The notes under the pieces are model-generated. The model was not told the DNA's origin. It saw only the letters and a program-made list of their open reading frames with translations, and ran no database searches. DNA of 17,303 nt from Candidatus Poribacteria bacterium (GTDB lineage Bacteria; Abyssobacteria; SURF-5), in the NCBI GenBank assembly GCA_016215705.1, contig JACRIR010000055.1:1-17303 (forward strand). The letters run 5' to 3'. The position numbers and the translations under genes were made by a program. Positions within the stretch are counted from its first letter, which is position 1, and each line of letters opens with the position of its first letter. This document shows, in pieces, positions 13,394-17,303 of the stretch.

Positions 13394-15512
13394 CGCATTC
13401 CGGCGACTCCTCCGGGCGATAGACTTTGCAGTAATCCCTCTTTTGCTGACAGCCTTGCGGATCGATCCTGTTTACTTCGTCTATCTGCGCTGGCCCGAAG
13501 CGGAGAAGTTGTTCTGCGAGACAGGCTATCGCTTCTTGGGAGAGATCGGCCAGTTTCTCGCGTGGGCAAACGCTGCGTATCACGGCGAGTGGCATGGCCG
13601 CGATTTCTTCTGCCTTTACGGGCCGCTGTACATCTATTCGATAGTGGCCACGTGGAAAATCGCGGGCAAATCGGTCCAGGCGCTATTTGCATACTGGCAC
13701 ATCATGAGCGCGCTGACCTGCATCGCGGCCTACGCTTTCTTTCGGCAGTTCTGGTCACGCCGTGTCCTGTGCGTTGTTGCCGCGCTTGCGCTCACGTTTA
13801 CGACGATTCTCGAGTATCCTGTCTCCGCGTGCCGGTTCACTGCAGCTCTCGGCGCGCTGGCGTTGCTTGCTGCCCACGCACGCGGGATTCGAGGGCTTCT
13901 GATTCCGGCCGGCATTCTTGTTGGGCTCGCGGTAATGACCAGCCAGGAGGTTGGCATAGCCGTGCTTGCGGCCTCCTTTGTGTTCCTTATTTGTGGTGAC
14001 ATAGGCAGGGGCCTTCGGAGAATGAGCGGAAGAATTGGCTTTTTTGCCCTTGGCTTTGCAGCGGCCGCCGCGCCCGCCGCCCTGGTCTTCCACTTGAATG
14101 GCGCCCTTTGGCCCATGGTGCAAAACGTCATAGAGTATCCCTCGGCCGTCAATCTCGGCTATGGAAATTATCCTTTCCCGCGAGTGGATTCCGTACTCCC
14201 CCTGAACCTCACGGGCGCCCCGCCCGGGGCTCTTCTTGTAAGGGCGGGGGTTCCGTCAACCATGCTCTTCTATTATGCGCCGTCGCTTTACGCCGTGTCC
14301 CTGGTCTATCTGTTTATCCGTCTCGTGCTTGGCCGATGGAAGTTGGATACCTTTGACAGCATGGTTGCCGCTTTGACAGCAGCCGGGATCATGCTGTTCG
14401 GTGTAGCGCTCGGAAGAAGCGATTACGCGCACCTGATTTTTGCTCTTCCGCCGGCCGTGTTGCTGCACCTCCTCTTCATAGGACACGTGACAAGAATATT
14501 ATATGCAAAGATGTCCTTGCGGCGGACAGTGAGTGTCCGCCGGAGTGAGCTTGCCGCCTGTTCCGTGATCCTGGTTGTCTCCATTTCGTTCTTCAATCCT
14601 TCTCTGATGCTCAAGAAAACCGTCTCATCTGCAACAGGCAATTTTGAGAAAATGATACTCGCCTTCAGGCTTCCGAAACCTCCACCCGAATTTCAGGGGC
14701 CGCCGTACATGGAAGTGGTCGACTACATCAAGCAGAATACGACTCCACGGGACTACGTTCTGGCGCTTCCAAGCAATTCCGCCTACTACTATTTTGTGGA
14801 CAGAGAAAACCCGACCCGCTTCTGCCAATTCTCGATGCTGGCAACGAACAAACACCGCGCAGAAGTTCTGGAAGATATTCGCGAACGGCGTCCGAAGTAT
14901 GTGATTTATGACATTACCGGCGAGAGAGTCGATGACATAAGCGACGAAGTCCAATTTCGCGATGCGCTCGACTTCATCCTGCAAAATTATGTAGCCGTAA
15001 AAAGAGTCGGCAATACGCTGCTTTTGTTGGATGGTGGGCGCATCCCCAACCGGCAGTCATCCGAGACGACAATATTCGACCGGGATTTGACACGGCCGGA
15101 AAATGTTCGTCAGATGGGACTGAGGGGTGCGCGCGTTGTGGACGTAACGGGCGCAGGATCATGTATTTCGCTTGAGATTCCGCAGTCAGAACTCGAGTTG
15201 CAGAATATGGGACTCGATTCCAGAGAGTTCTATCTTCTGCGCATAGCCGCAAGTATAGAGAAGGGCAATATCGGCCGGGTTTCCTGGGCTGTCAAAGGAA
15301 TCGGCAAGCGAAGAGTCTATTCGAAGATGCTTTGCGTGGCAATGGACGGTGAGTGGGAAACATACGAAGCGCTCATTGCGACACCAGAACCTTCGGGCGT
15401 GGTGGAGTCCCTTAAGCTGATCCCTTCCGACGAGCCGACGCGAATAACCATCCGGAGCATCAAGCTTACCCGGCTCAATAACCTTTCCTTGCCGACCCAT
15501 CTTCCATACTGA
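13362..15512 (+). CDS. Polytopic GT-C-like membrane glycosyltransferase with large C-terminal domain
   Basis: The 716-residue product carries about ten hydrophobic helices in 20-412 (for example ~108-127, ~133-150, ~177-211, ~223-244, ~301-324, ~333-350, ~355-377, ~395-411). A first-loop motif, EWHGRDFFCLYGPLYIY (76-92, Asp81), is of the kind carried by lipid-linked-sugar GT-C enzymes (PMT/ArnT/GT39-like), and GRSDYAHLIFALPP (351-364) is also seen in such proteins. From ~430 to 716 comes a soluble part. Its first half (MEVVDYIKQNTTPRDYVLALPSN, then KYVIYDIT) is the usual periplasmic extension. The last ~170 residues (GGRIPNR... to the end) look like a beta-rich, carbohydrate-binding-like domain. 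It probably moves a sugar from polyprenyl phosphate to a glycan, lipid or protein outside the membrane. No ribosome site; translation is likely coupled to the overlapping upstream gene. Confidence 0.82.
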   Translation: MPEKRPQSTSNAFRRLLRAIDFAVIPLLLTALRIDPVYFVYLRWPEAEKLFCETGYRFLGEIGQFLAWANAAYHGEWHGRDFFCLYGPLYIYSIVATWKIAGKSVQALFAYWHIMSALTCIAAYAFFRQFWSRRVLCVVAALALTFTTILEYPVSACRFTAALGALALLAAHARGIRGLLIPAGILVGLAVMTSQEVGIAVLAASFVFLICGDIGRGLRRMSGRIGFFALGFAAAAAPAALVFHLNGALWPMVQNVIEYPSAVNLGYGNYPFPRVDSVLPLNLTGAPPGALLVRAGVPSTMLFYYAPSLYAVSLVYLFIRLVLGRWKLDTFDSMVAALTAAGIMLFGVALGRSDYAHLIFALPPAVLLHLLFIGHVTRILYAKMSLRRTVSVRRSELAACSVILVVSISFFNPSLMLKKTVSSATGNFEKMILAFRLPKPPPEFQGPPYMEVVDYIKQNTTPRDYVLALPSNSAYYYFVDRENPTRFCQFSMLATNKHRAEVLEDIRERRPKYVIYDITGERVDDISDEVQFRDALDFILQNYVAVKRVGNTLLLLDGGRIPNRQSSETTIFDRDLTRPENVRQMGLRGARVVDVTGAGSCISLEIPQSELELQNMGLDSREFYLLRIAASIEKGNIGRVSWAVKGIGKRRVYSKMLCVAMDGEWETYEALIATPEPSGVVESLKLIPSDEPTRITIRSIKLTRLNNLSLPTHLPY

Positions 15513-15519
15513 AGGTCAA

Positions 15520-15548
15520 TTGACGGAGACTCGCGCCTAAGCTATAAT
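15520..15548 (+). promoter_or_regulatory. Near-consensus sigma-70 promoter of the ABC exporter
   Basis: TTGACG (15520-15525), a 17-bp spacer and a perfect TATAAT (15543-15548) lie 68 bp upstream of the ATG at 15616. It is the strongest promoter in the window and separates the exporter from the glycosyltransferase gene transcriptionally. Confidence 0.8.
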
Positions 15549-15615
15549 AGCTGTAATTTCGATAAGCCTTGTCCCTTGCCGCCCTCCGTTCCCGAAGTGA
15601 ATACTAGACTGCGGA

Positions 15616-17303
15616 ATGATTGACGACCTTCGATCTCTTAAGCCATATGTTCGCAAGTACTTCGGCGCTTATGCGCTCGGATGCGTGTGTCTTGTGGCCT
15701 CGAACGGACTCGCTCTCGTCATCCCATGGCTAACCAAGCAGACAATCGAGCATTTGCAGCGCGTCAGGGCGTCTGAAGGGCTGGGGAAGCCCCACTTTTA
15801 CGCGCTTCTCATCTTTGTGGTGGCGATTGTCCAGATGACGATTCGCATCGGGTCCCGCTGGTATCTTCTCGGTAACAGTCGCAAGGTGGCTCGCGACATG
15901 CGGGACGCTTTGTTTGCGCACTTGCAGACGCTTTCGCCTTCTTACTACGTTCGGACGCCGACGGGCGACCTGATGTCGCGCTTGATGAACGACATGCAAT
16001 ACGTCCAGAGCCTCGTTGGGCCGGTTATCCTGTACGTCACGAATACGGTCGTCCTGTACCTGGGCGCGATCCCAATCATGCTCTACATGAACAGCGAGCT
16101 TACGCTTCTCGCGCTCATTCCGTACCCGATTCTGATAGTTACGTTCAAGTGGTTTGCTTCGATCCTCTTTACCCGTTCGAGAAAGGTGCAGGATCAACTT
16201 GGGGACCTGAGCGCGCGGGCACAGGAGACCATATCGGGAATCCAGATCATAAAGGCTTATGTGCAGGAGGAAAACGAGGCGAAACACTTTCGGAAACTGA
16301 GCAAAGACTATCTCGGCAGCAACTTGAACCTGATGCGGGTCGATAGTCTGTTCATTCCCATGATAACGTGCGTGAGCGCCGTTGGGATGCTGGTTGTCAT
16401 CTGGGTCGGCGGGACCCAGGTTATAGCCGGACGGATAACTCTCGGCGAGTTCGTGGCTTTCAGCGGATACCTCACAATCCTTGCAATGCCGACGGCATTC
16501 CTTGGCATGATTATCAGCGCATCGCAGAGAGGGCTTTCGTCTCTGAGGCGTATAAACGAGGTGTTCAGCCAGCGGCCCTCCATCGTCGATGGTCCTTCCA
16601 CCCGTGCTTTCAACATCGAACGCGGCGAGATTGAGATAAGAAACCTCTCGTTCACTTATCCCTCTCTGAACAACGAGGCAAATCACAGGTTCGCGCTCAG
16701 GAATATCAACCTTAGTATTCCGGCCGGCACGACGCTTGCCATTGTCGGTCACACCGGCTCGGGCAAGACCACCCTGATCAACCTTATCTCTCGTCTACTT
16801 GAAGTCGAACCGGGCAAGATATTCATTGACGGTCGGGATATTACCACAGTCCCGCTGGCCGAAGTCAGGCGCAAGATAGCGCTCGTTCCGCAGGAGAGCT
16901 TTCTTTTCTCGGTTACTCTCCGCGAGAACATTTCCTTCGGCGCACATGACAGCGAGGCGGGCGACGAGGAAGCCGCCGCCGGCACGGCGGGTCTGATGCC
17001 CGACGTCGAGACATTCCCGAAAGGGTTCGATACCATCATCGGCGAGCGCGGCGTCAATCTTTCCGGCGGCCAGCGACAGAGGACAGCGCTTGCCCGCGCG
17101 CTCGTTTCCGATCCTCGCGTTCTTATTCTCGATGACGCCTTTTCGAGTGTGGACACGCACACAGAGGAACAGATATTGAGGAATCTCGAGAGCGTGCTCG
17201 AGCGGCGCACGGCCATCATGATATCGCATCGCGTGTCGACCGTCCGGTACGCGGATAAGATAGTGGTGCTGGAAGAAGGCCGGATCGCCGAGGAAGGCAC
17301 GCA
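15616..17303 (+). CDS. ABC exporter half-transporter, MdlA/YheI/MsbA-like (3' end outside window)
   Basis: The frame starts at ATG 15616 (in-frame TGA at 15598) and is open to the window edge, giving 562 residues. An N-terminal exporter membrane domain (~1-310: PTGDLMSRLMNDMQYVQSLVG, then ISGIQIIKAYVQEE, the usual coupling helix) is followed by a complete nucleotide-binding core. This has Walker A GHTGSGKTT (378-386), the Q-loop VPQESFLFS (Gln426), signature LSGGQ (482-486), Walker B VLILDDAFSSVD and the switch ISHRVS (His538). The catalytic carboxylate is Asp507, not Glu, as in the degenerate-site subunit of heterodimeric exporters such as BmrC, MdlA or TM287. The LEEGRI ending also resembles YheI. 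A partner half-transporter is therefore expected downstream. Substrate unknown; the neighbourhood suggests a lipid or glycolipid. Confidence 0.93.
   Translation, partial: MIDDLRSLKPYVRKYFGAYALGCVCLVASNGLALVIPWLTKQTIEHLQRVRASEGLGKPHFYALLIFVVAIVQMTIRIGSRWYLLGNSRKVARDMRDALFAHLQTLSPSYYVRTPTGDLMSRLMNDMQYVQSLVGPVILYVTNTVVLYLGAIPIMLYMNSELTLLALIPYPILIVTFKWFASILFTRSRKVQDQLGDLSARAQETISGIQIIKAYVQEENEAKHFRKLSKDYLGSNLNLMRVDSLFIPMITCVSAVGMLVVIWVGGTQVIAGRITLGEFVAFSGYLTILAMPTAFLGMIISASQRGLSSLRRINEVFSQRPSIVDGPSTRAFNIERGEIEIRNLSFTYPSLNNEANHRFALRNINLSIPAGTTLAIVGHTGSGKTTLINLISRLLEVEPGKIFIDGRDITTVPLAEVRRKIALVPQESFLFSVTLRENISFGAHDSEAGDEEAAAGTAGLMPDVETFPKGFDTIIGERGVNLSGGQRQRTALARALVSDPRVLILDDAFSSVDTHTEEQILRNLESVLERRTAIMISHRVSTVRYADKIVVLEEGRIAEEGT

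Noticed and set aside
14520-14542. 9-bp perfect hairpin CGGCGGACA / TGTCCGCCG inside the GT-C gene
   Set aside because: It lies in a coding stretch (LRRTVSVRRSE) without disturbing the frame and no second copy is seen; likely chance.
15730-16752. Minus-strand 340-codon frame
   Set aside because: It lies opposite the ABC exporter membrane domain, has no recognisable motifs, and is rich in Arg, His and Asp as expected of antisense.

Overview
This is a bacterial window of about 54-56% G+C by eye, probably from an uncultivated Gram-negative lineage. Supporting this are Shine-Dalgarno-led genes, near-consensus sigma-70 promoters (TTGACG-17-TATAAT, TTGGAG-17-TATAAT, TTGAAA-17-TAAAAT), a heptosyltransferase-type GT9 enzyme, an HtpX membrane protease and Sec-exported proteins. 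I cannot place the phylum from sequence alone. Short interspersed repeats in the intergenic gaps (GGGGACACGATG hairpins, GTAGGGGCGC-type and CGCTCAGAATGACA-type elements) suggest a medium to large genome with many small non-coding repeats.

Layout. (1) 2-721: the C-terminal part of a GMC-family FAD oxidoreductase, followed by a perfect REP-like hairpin. (2) 890-3811, minus strand: three separate genes for secreted proteins with a look-alike leader (V/I-G/S-K-Y followed by a hydrophobic core). They are a His/Gly-rich acidic protein, a Pro-Glu-Lys repeat protein and a double BON-domain protein. They are separated by long repeat-bearing gaps. (3) 3908-5954, plus strand: a good promoter, then htpX overlapping a dGTPase-like HD phosphohydrolase gene. 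(4) 5958-6630: a promoter and a corrinoid adenosyltransferase with an unusual CxxCxxCH motif. (5) 6637-11166, plus strand: a large inverted repeat, a hexapeptide acyltransferase, a REP-like hairpin with a 51-bp tandem array, then a cobalamin-binding radical SAM enzyme, a zinc-ribbon methyltransferase and a GT9 glycosyltransferase. (6) 11222-12622, minus strand: a second B12-binding radical SAM enzyme, convergent with the GT9 gene. (7) 12902-17303, plus strand: an orphan four-helix membrane protein overlapping a large GT-C-like membrane glycosyltransferase, then a near-consensus promoter and an ABC half-exporter that runs off the window.

How they may work together (inference). From 6.7 kb to the end the genes look like a cell-surface glycan or lipid island: acyl decoration, two B12/radical-SAM enzymes, an SAM methyltransferase, a cytoplasmic GT9, a membrane GT-C enzyme and an exporter. 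The adenosyltransferase just upstream fits an organism that handles corrinoids, although B12-radical SAM enzymes do not themselves need adenosylcobalamin. The secreted trio at 0.9-3.8 kb looks like a separate envelope-related module. No RNA genes, CRISPR arrays, transposase genes or phage genes were recognised.
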